Shown one piece after another: positions 11,094 to 23,960 of a DNA stretch of 64,000 bases; within the stretch, counting starts at the first letter, position 1, and every line of letters begins with the position of its first letter. Source of the stretch: Azolla caroliniana. Lineage: Eukaryota > Polypodiophyta. Where the stretch lies: positions 19,654,001-19,718,000 of the forward strand of contig JBHGNT010000011.1 of NCBI GenBank assembly GCA_043228905.1, read 5' to 3'. A program made the position numbers and the translations under genes. The notes under the pieces are model-generated. The model did not search any database and was not told where the DNA came from. It was given only the letters and a program-made list of their open reading frames with translations.

Positions 11094-12970
11094 ATGCATG
11101 CAATGCAATCCACGAAAATGATGAAAAGGAGCGCAGTGATGAGTACATCAGAAAGAGCAGGACAAAGAAGAAGCGCAGCATCATTGCTCATGGCTGCCTC
11201 CTCCTCCTGCTGCTGCAATGCAAGGGAGCAGCTCTGTAACTATAGAAACCACTTCTCATGTCGCTCTGCCACCAGATGCATGCTGATCGCCGCGGCAATC
11301 TTTGTCCTCGTGTCCTGCATGTTTCTATTCAGTACGGATCCTCTTCCTGGCGGCTGCAATGGCGGCGGCCCTGGCCATTGCCGGATTCGGCCTGCGCTTC
11401 TTGATGTGCTACACCTTCGTGACAGAGTTGCAGTGCCCTTCTCTGTGTCACAGCAGGAATCCATGGCTCTCAATCGCAGCTTCAGTCGCCTGTCCGAGGC
11501 ATACAGAGCGTGGGATGAGCGTGTGGGGTGCGAGAGCTTCCGAGCATCGCATGTCAACAACAGTAGTAGCTCCTCTCATCACCATCTTCATCTTCGTCAT
11601 GCTCATAATGCGTCTAGCATGGCAGACCATGATCATGGTACCATGACCTACAGAAACCCTAGCCTGCAGAGTCCATACGGTCCGGGCACCACATCGTGCA
11701 CCTCCATGAAACTCCGGCATGTCTCGGTCCTCGTCAAGCGCTGGCGTTGGCTCCCGGACAACCTCCACAACCTCTACAGTTGTGTCGGATACTCCTCGTG
11801 TGGTCTCACTTGTTTATGGACCAAATCCCCAGCACTCGCAGATGCTCCCGATGCGCTCCTCTTCGAAACCGCAAACCCTCCTCCCCAGGTATATGCACTT
11901 CTTTATGCAAATTTACGATGATGTCCATCGTTCATCCGATGTCTTCACACTAGGCCTCTAGTACTGCTCGAATTTTGTTTGCTCTTCTCAGTATTGTCTC
12001 ATGATGGTCTTAATATGATTTATAACTGCTCTTGAACTTACATAATTATAGAGGATAAAAGGGGAGCCCTTGAGAGTCTACATGGACCTAGAACCTGGAC
12101 GGAGGTCTAGCGGCTATGAAGATATCTTCGTAAGCTACCACGCTGGTGACACTTTACAGGCCACCTATGCTGGAGCATCATTCCATATCCATCGTAGTTT
12201 CTTCACATCTTCAATCAAGAGAAATGTACGTGTACTATAATATATACTACTCTCTAGTGACGACTGATATCGAGGGTCATGTAATTAGTTGGACACATTT
12301 TATAATTTGCTTAGGCCATTATTGCTATTGAATTATCTTGTATCAGATCATTGATGGTTTTTTTCTAAACCCATTGTAGGATGCATTGGTGTATTGGTCT
12401 TCATCACATTGTGTGCCCGCAAGATCGTCATTAGCACGGGAGCTTCTTGAGCATTTGCCCCATCATTCATTTGGCAAATGTATCAAGAATGTACCAGGAG
12501 GTGAGACTGCCATATTGACAATGTACCCTGAGTGTAAAAGTTCTGATGATCATGGCAGCAGTAGTGAATATTGGGCATATCATTTGCATTGTGCTATGTC
12601 CCACTACAAATTCGTATTAGCGATTGAGAACACAATGACAGAGTCTTATGTGACCGAGAAGCTCTTCTATGCTCTAGATGCCGGTGCTATCCCAATATAC
12701 TTTGGTGCTCCCAATGTTAGGGATTTTGTGCCCCCACATTCCATCATAGATGGTTCAACATTTGCAACCTTGGAGCGGTTGGCAGATTATGTGAAGGAGG
12801 TGGCTACTAGTCCGATATTGTACGCTGAATACCATGCATGGAGGAGGTGTGGGGTGATGGGGCCTTACCATCACACCAGGGCTGTGAGCTTGGATTCCCT
12901 CCCTTGTAGGCTATGTGCTCTTGTGAGCAAGTATGGGGGTAGAGACTATACTCCTCAACCAACCACTTAA
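11094..12970 (+). CDS. FUT13: Alpha-1,4-fucosyltransferase (GT10, FUT13 type)
   Basis: This is a Golgi type II membrane enzyme of the plant FUT13/FucTC family, which adds alpha-1,4-fucose to N-glycan antennae to make the Lewis a epitope. Exons are 11094-11888, 12052-12225 and 12380-12970 (519 aa). The open frame extends upstream only through a GTG, so the first in-frame ATG (11094) is chosen; ATGs at 11103 and 11118 are alternatives. A short basic N-terminus is followed by one membrane segment (about residues 62-80) and a Ser/His-rich stem. The catalytic region includes SVLVKRWRWLPDNL, LLFETANPP and LRVYMDLEPGRR. It also has YWSSSHCVPAR, the GT10 core FVLAIEN…YVTEKL (about 402-418), IPIYFGAPNVRDFVP, and the family ending YHAWRRCGVMG…CRLC. 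The stem is longer than in Arabidopsis (total about 400 aa there). A small Cys-flanked insert (SCVGYSSCG) stands where relatives read SCRCG. Two short introns of 163 and 154 bp keep the frame. Confidence 0.93.
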
Positions 12971-13146
12971 TTTACTAGATAGTTAGATATATATAGATGT
13001 ATATATGGGTAACAAAGTGTTACTACTACTTCCTAGGCTTCCTTGCCTTCAAAAAGAAATATTTATTTATTCATCTAACGTGTCACTTTCAAATGTCATC
13101 CGAGATAAGAAGAGAGGGAGAGAGTCATAGACGGAGATGGAGACAT

Positions 13147-13148
<2 letters not shown>

Positions 13149-13180
<32 letters not shown>
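13149..13180. repeat. (TG)n microsatellite downstream of FUT13
   Basis: A GTGTGT run about 180 bp after the FUT13 stop codon, probably within or just beyond its 3' UTR; it makes a spurious Cys/Val open frame. Confidence 0.9.
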
Positions 13181-13181
<1 letters not shown>

Positions 13182-13739
13182 TGTGAAGTAGTACAATAGA
13201 AATCAAACATCTTTACATATATTCTTCCCTTGGGTCATTGTATAAAAATATTTATTGGCTCACTCAATGCTCAATGATGTTTGCATGTTTGGTTTGGCCC
13301 ATCACTTAAATATTAATCAACATGAATAGTCAATTAATGAATAGTTTATGACAAGGAATGAGGGAATTCACTTGGAATATATTTGCCGCCAATTCAATAT
13401 GGCAATAAAAAATGGACAACTAAAAAGGCTAATGGTAAGTGAATTCAAGTCCTATAATCTATTGTTTGCATTCAACACAAATTGTTTATAAAAGACTGGA
13501 CCTAGCCTATAGGTAAACGTGAGACCTTTTGTTTAATCACCATTATTGGAATGATATATACACACTTAAATAGTTAAGATATTCTCTTGATCTAATGTAA
13601 CCCATGCTTTCCATTCTTAACATAAAACTTGAAGTTTCTCCTTCCTAACTAATGGGAAAGTAGCTTCATTTTGAAAGAAAAAAAAAACAACTTGAAGTTT
13701 CTTTGTTTAATTTGTCTAGGACGGATTTTAGGAATGTTC

Positions 13740-16089
13740 ACTCCTCACAAATAGAGAAATAATAGGGAGAAAGTACCTTATCAAAAGCCACAATCTTCTC
13801 TCTTTTCTTTTTTCACAAAGATAGCATACATACAAAACAATATGATGATACAAACAAACATCAATTAATCCTATTTGAATAGTTTGGATCTAATTTTTTA
13901 AGATGTATTTCACATCAACGTAACTCCTCTCAAGACAAGGTACCCATTAACACTCCTTGCAAGACCTGACAAAAAACTTTTCCTTTTAGCTTACCTACTT
14001 ATTGTTGTAGATTATTAAATAAGAATCCATTTCTCATACTCCAATTATACAATAAATGTGATCTTCTCGTATCTTTTTTCATATAAATAGGTTATATATT
14101 AAGTTAGAATATATGCAATGATCACTATTTTTTGTAACTATCTAACTAGCTAATGTGATTGAAGGTATTGATGCATTTTCTTGAATGTCAATGAGGTTAT
14201 GTTGTGAGCATAGACGAATCCCTGACAATTGCTCAAGTAGTTTACGGTTTTGAGGGTGGTGGCCCCCAAAAATATTATAGTTCCCTTATACTCATACGAT
14301 AGTGTGACAAGCTAATACCATCAACTAGAAACCAAGTCAAATTAAGTAGATCTGTCAATACTTGTCATTAATAGGGGGATAGTGATTGGTTTAAGTATGT
14401 CGATCGATGTACACATACGTACCTACCACTTGGTGCACATTGATTGAAGGAGGAATCTTGAGTTGTGTATAAATATACAAAAAGCTCATGTGAAAAAATC
14501 TTAATTATCTGGAGTTGCATTTAAGTTCAAATTTGTGAGTGTGAAAATGGACAACATCATTATGTACTTGTATAAGGATTATAATCATTCCCCTTATTAC
14601 TCTATCTTGCATTAGCCTCAAATGGGACGATGAACGATGAATAATTGTTCTAAGAACGATGAACCCTCAAATGGGAAGAAAGGGCCTTTTCTAAGATGTG
14701 ATTCTCTCTCTTCTTTTATGGTAAAGGTAGTATATATAGTAACAAATCCAACGGCAATACTATTGGAATAGTAGTAATCTTATGGGAAGGCAAATCCTTC
14801 AAGGTGTTTTAAAGCTAGTTGCCATAAAGGACAATGTACCCGTCAAATGGGGAGAAAAGACCTTTGCATAAGATGTGATGTTTCCTGTTCATTTTTTGTG
14901 AAAGTGGTATATCTACATTAAAAAAATCTAATGATACAAAAATACCTTATTAATCATATAATCTTAAGACAAGGTAAATCAAAGTGTTGTAAACTAGTTG
15001 TTATATAGGTAACTAACAAAGCGATATTATGGAAGTGATGATCTTATGACAAGGTAAATAAAAGTGTTGGAAGACTAGTTGTGATATAGGTAACTACTCT
15101 AACGAGAAGATATCCATCGAATCGAGAGAAAGGGCCTCTTGCGGAATATGTATTCTCTCTTGTCTTTTTATAGCAATACGATGATTCAAAAATCTCTAAT
15201 TAATCCTATTAGAACATTGAGAACTAGATGGCATAAACGTAACCACTCTAAGGACAAGGTTCCCATAAAGCTAAGTTGTGTTAACTGACAAATTGGGTTT
15301 CATTCTACCTTACATATCATTCAACTCCATGAAGAAGACCAAATAAGAACCAAATTCTCATACTCCAACAAAATGAGTTAAAATGGCCTATGTAGAAGAT
15401 GTTATCTTTTCCCTTCTTCTTTCCAATAAGGAGAATATATGTGTATGTGTGTGTATTAAACAACCAACTATACAAAAAGCCTTTCTTAATCTTGAATAGT
15501 GATATTTTTATGACAATATCAACCCTTCATGGTGTTGTAACACTAGCCAACATTATGATAACGTCTCTTACTTTTGAGTTGTGAGAGTGGTACCAAATCA
15601 AGGCAAACAAGGTACCCACAAACCTATGTTGCAAGAATTGACCAATTAGTTTTCCTAAAAGCTTATCTACTTATATTGTTGTAAGTGGTTGAGATTATCT
15701 AATAAGAGTTCAATAAGAATCCAAATGCATTGTGGACTCTTAAAAAATAAGGAGAAGGGGCCTTTGAAAATGATGTGATTTTTTTTCATAAAATTAGTAT
15801 CAATAGAGGACGATAAGATCTTCCCTATTATGAATAGTGAAGATCTTATAGTTAGAAAAATGATTTAAGGTGTTATAAGACTAGTTGACATAAAGGCAAG
15901 TCTTGTGAGAATTGTGAGAATAAGGTGCCAATATTTTACAAAGCTAAGTTCCAAGGTTTGACATATTACTTTTCCTCTTTCCTTACTTTTTGTTGTTCTC
16001 ATACACCAATCGTTTGAGAGGCCCTCCCAAAGTGGGGAGGAAGGCCTTTATCTCTTCATTTTTGGTAAGTAGTGATATACATACATACA

Positions 16090-16125
<36 letters not shown>

Positions 16126-16330
16126 TGTAACGAGAACAAAAATAACACCCTTATCCTTATGGCAATCAAGCAAAACCCTTTAAGGTGTTGTGAGACAAGT
16201 TGGCATAATGGGAACTCTTGAGTGGCTAGGTACCCACCAAGCTCAATTGCAAGGACTAGCTTAACTATGAGCATTAGTTTTTCTTTTACGTTACCTACTT
16301 ATTGTCGTACTCAGATTGTACCATAGAAGC
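13740..16330. repeat. Degenerate tandem array, unit about 260-370 bp
   Basis: At least six diverged units repeat the same ordered landmarks. Each has a GGGAGAAAGGCCTTT-like word followed by AGATGTGAT (near 14671, 14848, 15121, 15383, 15755 and 16037). Next come an AATCCTATT/GAATAGT word and AGGTGTTGTAAGACTAGTTG. A CAAGGTACCCAC word follows (near 13938, 15257, 15609, 15925, 16227), and last a CCTTTTAGCTTACCTACTTA word (near 13980, 15645, 15970, 16285). Spacing between units is 177 to 372 bp, so units have lost or gained segments. No coding frame persists across units. It could be an old satellite or a decayed element amplified in place. Confidence 0.6.
16078..16117. repeat. (ACAT)n microsatellite
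   Basis: About ten ACAT units inside the last unit of the degenerate array at 13740-16330. The other units lack it, so the expansion is younger than the array. Confidence 0.9.
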
Positions 16331-18577
16331 CCATTTAAACCTATTCGTATACATTGGGGAGGGTAAGCTAAGAAACAAGAATATTTAATGATGCAGTAGT
16401 TCTAAGGGGTTATGTCTTGACTCTTTACTTTATCAGTCCAAGGTCCGGTCTTCATTTTATCCCCTTATCATTATATCTTTACTTAACAATAATATGTACC
16501 TAAATATTTTTGGTTTGAGTGCACATGTGCTAGAACTCTTGATGTTTCAAATTTTATATGAGAAATTAGAATCTTCTTCGTCACTCAACTTATATTTACA
16601 AAATAAGCCTCTATATTCTCCATTGTTTTCTCTATCTTTTTGCTCATTCTTGATTTTTCACGTAGTAGTTAACTTTATATCAAAGTTATAGAGATTCTAC
16701 ACTTATGGAATGCCTAGTGAGATAAGGCCATGATCGCTTGTAGTATTGGAGGGAAAATGTGATATTACTAAATACATGTGTTGTCATGTTCCCTAGTGGG
16801 CTTGCACATGGTCTTTCTATTCTCTGGGATGTTTGAGCCTTTGTTTGGATGTAGCCATCCCCTCCTTAAGGCATTTGTTTATATTTCTTATTCTCTACTT
16901 TATTGGAATCCCTCTTTTTGTTTTTGTTAACTTCCGTCCAATTCATCCCTTGAGCACATAAAAGCGATCATTCTAATAATGCCATCTATGCTACTTGCAT
17001 GTGCAAGTATGGTCCATTGTCACTAGTAACTACCTCTCTTTAAAATCTCTTTTAGAATTATACAAGATACGCCTACGTGCAAAACCATTATATAAGTATG
17101 ATCACAGATGCAATGGAATGTGGATAGGAGTAGCATGACTTGGAGTTAATGGCACAATTGGAAATAACAAAGATGATGCAGCACAATGTAAGGTCAGCTA
17201 ATCCCGACTTCCAATGGAGCTTATACATGTACAACAATGGCTCGAAGTACGGTCATTCAACAATCATTGCCTTCATTTACTATGCATGGTTACCAATCTT
17301 AATTGTGTGTGATGCTATTAGCCTTAACTCCTCACAACCACTTGCCAATGAGTGCATCAAAGAGCTCTATTTATTTATTTTTTCCAAAACAATATTCTTC
17401 ATTAGTATAAATTCTACATACATGAGAAAATGTTTTCCATGCTAGGTGGCACCAACATATATTCCTTTTGCCTTTTATTGGTCTAGCCTAGCCTTGTACT
17501 TTTGATCATTCTCAACTTCTAGAAATTGTGGAATGAGAAATCAAGAAAAATATATTTTTTCTTAGAGGTCTATTAAAATGAGTTAAAAGAAGTTTGGAAT
17601 GAGTTGGCACAACAACATGTGTGTTACTTAAAAGAAAAAGCAGGACATTTTACTTTTTCTATGAATTGTCATATTTCCTAGTAGGCACTGGAGAATCGAA
17701 ATCGTAAAGATAAAGTGTTAGGCTTTAGCGGCAAGCTTTCCTTCCTAATATGAATGAGCCTTGCATAAGTAAACGTGTGTGTGTGTGTGTGTGGCTAGCT
17801 TCAAAAGAATGTTTAAAATAGATAAGACACGCATGATACACAACCCAATAGGCATCTCTCTCATATGTATATGATGGGGTGCATTGTGAATTAAGAAGAG
17901 ATCATGTGTGTGTGTTGTGTACACTTCATAATAAGGAGAATTAAGATAGCTAAGATACACCCATGTTGCGATCCCAATACTGAATGTTTGTATCATCAGT
18001 CAATGTGGGTGGGTGGGTGTGGTTCACACTCCACTAGAAGAATTAAAAATAGATGAGGGAGACACATCAACGTGGAACCCAATTCATTTTCATATTGTGT
18101 GTATGTATTGTTAAATGGAGGACAATCAATCTTCCATCTTCTGCTTTTTGCAAATTCTTTTTCTTAATGTTCTCCTTATGTATTTTAGTTTCAATTTAGT
18201 TGTTGTTTGGCATATTTAATTCTTCAAACCAATGTTTATTTTGTATCCATTTTGAATCATTTTATGTACACGATTTGTTTATTTTCTGATAATTCATTTC
18301 TACTATTTTCTTTTGTTTTGAAAAAGTTGTTTTCTTTTTAAATGTAAAATACAGTATACAGCGTTAGGCAAGGGAATTGCTTTCCAAAAGCAGTAAGTAG
18401 TCAGTGGTGGATCATGTGGAGAGGTATTACAGAGTTTTCCCAAAATAGTAAGTTATCATGCATTCATCATCTCCTTCTTCTTCTGTTAGGTCTTGTTTGC
18501 ACAGGAATCTGCAATCCAATCTTGAAAAAGGAATGGTGCAAAATATTGGATTACAGATGAAATGTACTTCTTCTTCT

Positions 18578-20968
18578 TCATCTTCTAAGGGAGAAGTTTA
18601 GCTTCAACCCATGCTTCATGCTCATCACTGCCATCATCCTGTACATCACGGGGTGGTCAGGAACAAGCTCGAATCGGAAGAAGCGGAGGAGCAGAGCCGC
18701 TGTGATCTTCATTTGAAGGTATGCAGCATCTTTACCCAAGCACATCCTTGGTCCCGCCTATATAAACATCACTCATTAGATCCATGAATGAAGGGCGAAT
18801 CAATCTTTATGATAAAACTTTGAGTTAGTGATTCGCTGTTATTATGTTAAGTAGTACCTGAAATGCAGTAAACTTGAAAGGGGACTCAGGTTGTACGAAT
18901 AATTTGCCATCTTCGTGACTTCGCAGCCATCTCTCAGGTTTAAATTCGAGAGCGTCTTCGCCCCATAAGAATGGCATGCGTCCCATGGAGTAAGGGATGT
19001 AGGCAATTTGATCGCCTGCCTTCAATACCGTCCCATCAGGCAGCACATCATCACTCAATGTGGTCTTCCCATCCTACACAATTACAGATGAGCATATTAT
19101 GTAAACAGATGATCAAACTTAGCTAAGTATTAAACCATGGCATTCATACATACACGCCTACAGATCAACAAGAAGCAAGTGATATCGGAGCATATGGAAA
19201 TTATCTATAATTTACCCTAGGGACGGCAGGATGCAACCGAAGTGTCTCTGCGATTGCAGCATGGAGGTATGGCATTTGGGTTTGAAGGTTGTCATATGTC
19301 AACAGTTCGGTGAACTCTGTAAATTCCCGAGAATTAAGAGGCTCTTGTTGACGATGCCGAGAATCATCATTGGGATGAGTCACATTGGTTGTTGCCCTAA
19401 GCTTTTCAAGCTCCAAGAGCTCCACAAAGACTCTCTCTTGTTTGTCTGGATGGTTACACATGCAGTAGAGGAACCAGGAGAGAGTACTTCCTGTTGTATC
19501 TCGTCCGGCCAAAATGAAGTTTATCATTGCATCCCGCACTTCTTCGAGCTGTCCGCAGCTTTTCTGGCTCGCCTCTTCCTCCACCAAATAGTTAGTCGAT
19601 ATACGATTCGCTGTCTTACTACTAATGTCTTCGCTGGCGAGTTGTATTATAAATCGTGATAGAAGATCCGGTGCATCTGGAACGAATTCCTTCAATGCCA
19701 TGGGCGCGTATTGATTTGCATTACCATCATTAGTTGTGATGCTCGCATCTGCAATATTCATGGCCTGATCTATGAGTTGCACCCTTCTTTTATGAATGAC
19801 ATCTGCCAAGAACTGTTTGAACTTGCCGAGCTCCTCCCGGAAGATCTTTTCCGATCCGACATCTAGATATCTCTGTATTCTCCACCATGGGAACATGTAC
19901 CTCCGAGTTATCATCTCTTGAGCATTGTCCAGGGCCTTTGCTACAGCGCTGTATGGACATGCCGACGGGTTGGACAGAGTATCGAACTCCTCTCCGAGTA
20001 CTACTTGGCAGATCGAATCGAATGTCATTGCAAGGAGAAGCTCCTGTCATAATTACACGGCAAAATATCCGAGAGAATAGGTTAAGAGTTGTTTCAATGA
20101 ATACGAAATTTCTGAGCCAAAAAAACCTATTGCATCAATGCGGAGCAGATAATACTCTAATATTCATGATTCACACCTGCATATCAACTCCTTGGCTTGC
20201 TGTAGTGACGAGTACATTAACAAGCTTCAGCGCGTTGGTTGTGTAGACTGTAGAGCTTAGCTTCCTGAGCTTCTTTACAGAGAATTCTAGACTAGCAAGC
20301 TTTCGGTGGGATTTCCAAAGATTACCATCGGTGTTGAGGATGCCATTCCCGAGCATATCGAATTGCCGGGAGTGCAAATCTTCCCCCTGCAGTCAATAAT
20401 TCAATGCATCATGAATATTATTGAACAAAGATCATCCGAACATTTAGCAAAAAAACAAAATGATTTGATTGAGCAAAGGTATAAACAATGAATCGAAGTG
20501 ATTGGGAACCTTGGGGAAATTCGCAAAGTTGGTCTTCAGGATGTGTTCAATGTTGGCCGGGTCTACGGTGAGGTAAGAAGTGCGTCCCAGCGTACGCATC
20601 TTGACAGTGCGGTGTTTATGGTCGAAGAATGTGGTAATCCAGTCGAGGAGGCGGTCGTAATTTCGTGCCGCTTCCAGCTGCGCGCCCAACAAGGGCCACG
20701 TCTTCGGGTCTCTACTTCCGCACTGTGCTCGCCGATAGGCCCACAGGTACAACAGGGCCCCAGCCAACAATGTGAATAGCGAAGTGAAGAATACTGTGAT
20801 GAGTTGAGAGCTTGGGATGTGATTCATCGAGGACCATACATAAGGTAGTGTGCCATCGATTATGTAGGCCGGTCCACCACCACTTCTGGGGTGAGAGGCC
20901 GGCAATATAATGAATTCACCACCGCTACTGCGAACACTTCCACTGCTGCTACCATTACAAAGATTCAT
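18578..20968 (-). CDS. Cytochrome P450, CYP704-like fatty acid hydroxylase
   Basis: Membrane-anchored ER monooxygenase of the CYP86 clan, closest in motif content to CYP704; relatives omega-hydroxylate long-chain fatty acids for sporopollenin or cutin. Exons on the minus strand are 20510-20968, 20177-20386, 19216-20043, 18858-19073 and 18578-18757 (630 aa), all joined in phase 0. Visible motifs are PLLGAQLEA and NFANFPK in the N-terminal half, I-helix AGRDTTG (from about 402) and ETLR (Glu489-Arg492). PERW is followed by the heme loop FKFTAFQAGPRMCLGK with Cys577. The chosen ATG (20968) is the first one after the TATA box. It places about 60 hydrophilic residues before the membrane anchor (SQLITVFFTSLFTLLAG), which is unusual. 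The ATG at 20827, just before the anchor, would give 583 aa and a conventional N-terminus. A polar low-complexity insert (about 318-346) lies between the F/G region and the I helix. Confidence 0.92.
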
Positions 20969-21084
20969 CGATGAATTACAGGTAAAAACACACAGAAAAA
21001 AAATGATATGCAAGGTTTTGAATTTCGTCCAATGGATAAGAATCGAACAAGAGGTATGGAACAAAGGATAAGTAAGATAGATGT

Positions 21085-21100
21085 AATATATATATATAGT
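21085..21100 (-). promoter_or_regulatory. TATA box for the P450 gene
   Basis: A TATATATATATATTA run on the minus strand sits about 120 bp upstream of the first ATG of the P450 gene (20968). This spacing fits a transcription start near 21060 with a short leader. The call rests on sequence and position only. Confidence 0.5.
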
Positions 21101-21652
21101 GTGAGATTTGATGTGGAGTAGGAAGAGGGAGAAAGAAGGTGCAGGTTATGTCTTATGAATATTGTGAGGAAGTGCACACTCATTTAGCATTATATATATG
21201 TGTGTGTGTATATGTAGAGAGGGGAGGCCAGGCCGCCATGGAGAAGAAGTAGAAGGGAGAGCCAAGTCATCAGTGGCTTCTTTTCTTCTAGTTGGTGGTT
21301 CTGCTCATATTGGTGCTGATTTAATTAGTATTATCATTATTATATGTTAAGTGAATGGGGGCCTGGTCAAAAAAACCCCAAGTTTTTGATATAAAAAAAA
21401 AGGAAGAAGCAGCCTTTTTCAAATTATCAGCCAAGAAGAAGTTGAATAATTCGTTCAGTAGCAACGGCAGTTACAGGTGGGCAAGCAAGATGATGTGGTC
21501 CTCCTTTATATTATTCTGTATTTGATTACTCTATTTGTTCCTGGATGTAAAATTCCTGTAGCTTGATTCACACAAAAACATTACGAAACCGTCAAATCAG
21601 ATGGATTGTTGGGTCCGTGCCGTGCACTCCATATCTTATAATCTGCAGACTA

Positions 21653-21673
21653 CCCCCCCCCCCCCCCCCCCCC
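21653..21673. repeat. Poly(C) tract
   Basis: A run of 21 consecutive C residues stands in otherwise ordinary AT-rich DNA about 0.7 kb upstream of the P450 start. Long homopolymer C runs are prone to length errors in sequencing, so the exact length is uncertain. Confidence 0.85.
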
Positions 21674-23960
21674 TACCAAACACCTTGAATTCCGTCTTTC
21701 ATCCATCTCTGTTTCTTGCGGCAATTCGTTGAACATACATACATATAATTGGGGGTAATTTTCGTCGTAATTGGGGAAGTAATCGGGCCGATTCCGAGGT
21801 CAAAAGAAAAAAGAAGGTAAGAATGAAAGAATGAAAGAAAAGAACCCCACCACATCAGGGATCACGCAAAGTCATCTCTCTACCTTTCTATGATTTTGTG
21901 CTCACATCCTGTCAATGCTTCCCCTTTCCTCACAACTCCTTTTTAACCTTTTTTTTAAACATTGTATATTATTATGTACATATTGTTGTGATCTGACCTG
22001 ACCCTTGAATCGTTCTTTAGGGCTTCTACGCTTTTAGACATCAACGCCAGAAATTTGTTGAGTGCTAATTCTAGAGGGCATTAAATCAGGGATCGTTGGG
22101 AGAGATTAAATGGTTCTGACTAGTAATCAATCCAGTGCTTTATCCTTCTTTTTTGAGAAGAATTTATTAATACATAGTTGCCAAAACATGAAATTCGCAG
22201 TTTAGTTAGGGTAACTAAGTGTTAGATCACGGGTATAACAGTTCAGTTATCACCAAATCTTAGAGAGATTAATCACTAGAAATGGTCGGCTTCACCCTTT
22301 GATTAGATGAAATAGGAGAGATAAATCATGGAAAATGACTAATTAAAGATTCAATTAAGATAATTGAAAGGAATTTGGAGCGATGGTCCGCTTGCTAAGG
22401 CTGTGCAATTAGACAATTAATTAGAGATATTGGGATAGATGAATCGCCAGAAATGATGGATATGGTACTTAATTAGATGGTTAAGAGTGGCTGAATCGAC
22501 ACAGACTACTTGAGAAAGATATAAGTGCGAGAATTCTTGTTTTGTATATGTACCCTTCTTCTTGTCCAATCACATGGCTGGCTTCCTTTTGCATCCCAAA
22601 CCTAATGTCCCTAGGCCCTACACATAATTTGTCACCCTCGAGTGGTCGCAAATCATGGCTCATATAATGCATTACACATTGGTTGTGACATGTTTAATTA
22701 CTTTGTGAGGCTCTGAGTTTTCGGGAATGAATCACGCTCTTGTTCCGGGAAAGGATCCCTTCACTAATGTTTGTGCACGTGTATTGCAAATGGGTTAAGA
22801 GTTTGAATGAATGTTGCAATAGTAATGGAGAAGACTGTGAATGGCGCTAGAGTTCAAATGAGTCTATTGATATTTAAAACAAAAACATGGAACAATTGAC
22901 GTAATGATAATGTCGACCATCTAGGAGCTAGTGGCAAAAGAGTGAGTTCAAATGGGTATAATTGAAACGATAACAAAGAACAATGGGGATTGGGGTGATA
23001 ATAATGTAGATTATTTAGGAGTTGTTGTCGGCAAATGCAATTAGGTAAATGTTAGTGAAGTCTCCAAGTTTGTCACATATGTAGCAACAACTATGATGAC
23101 CAATAATGACAACTCATGAGATCAAATGGATCTAATTGTAATGATAAAAGGAGTAGCAAGGACCAATAATGATAATGTAGGCCATTGTGGAGGTAGTTGC
23201 AAAAGTGGTTGGCTTGATGTGAATGAATGTTCCAAGATGGGCGAAATATACTGAATGGTATCTTTTGATGTTATTGAATGTTCCAAGATGGGCAATATAT
23301 GGTGGATGAATCATAAATGGCAGCAAAATCCACTACATGGTAACTCATGAACTATGATAACACTTTCCAACAAAACTAGGAGATCCAATAATAGAAACCA
23401 TCATGCTCAATAAAGTTTCCTTGAAGGGTCATGCAAGTACGTACTCTTGGATGGTGTTTATTGAGTAGGTAAGGACCCCATGAAAAATTAAGCCCATCAC
23501 ATGTGAGAACAACAACCACATGAGTGTTCAATTAGCAACCAACTCATTGTTGTTAGTCCAATATACTTCAAAATCTAGCTCTTGTGGGCATCAAATCGAG
23601 TCCATCACCTCAAGAAAACAATTGTGCTTGTTCAAAGGTGAGCATGGACGACTCCTCCCGAGTGGATAAGTAGAGAATATGTTTGTTGAACGGATGGTTC
23701 ACAGTGGAAGGGGACATTTTTTTTTTGCGCCCGACTATGGAAACCATGGGTTGGAAGCGAGGGTGGTATGTTGCGTCATCTTTTGCTAGAAAGTGAGTTC
23801 CACACGTTCAACATGAGGATTGACCACACGTTTCGACATGAATAAAATAACATAGCCTTCGGTTGATGGAAGTTTGTGGTCCACGTGATCTCCGAGAGAA
23901 CGGATCGAAGGTGTGTGACGGGTTTTTAGGAGAACAGATGTGGGTGAAGGTGTGTAGGAA

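Larger units (their letters stand above)
12971..18577. other. Intergenic, 5.6 kb, tandem-array rich
   Basis: No gene is supported. The main content is the degenerate array at about 13740-16330. Simple repeats are (TG)n at 13149-13180, (ACAT)n at 16078-16117 and (GT)n at 17773-17793. Open frames such as 17140-17445 and 17745-17996 start at non-ATG codons or consist of simple repeat and show no family features. Confidence 0.5.
20969..23954. other. Intergenic, upstream of the P450 gene
   Basis: No gene is supported. The first part should contain the P450 promoter. Other content is a run of 21 cytosines (21653-21673) and diverged short repeats, including a duplicated TTCCAAGATGGGC word about 51 bp apart (23228 and 23280). 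None of the open frames has a domain I recognise. Confidence 0.5.

Noticed and set aside
17140-17445. 101-codon open frame in the FUT13-P450 gap
   Set aside because: Composition and context look non-coding; no family or splice partner.
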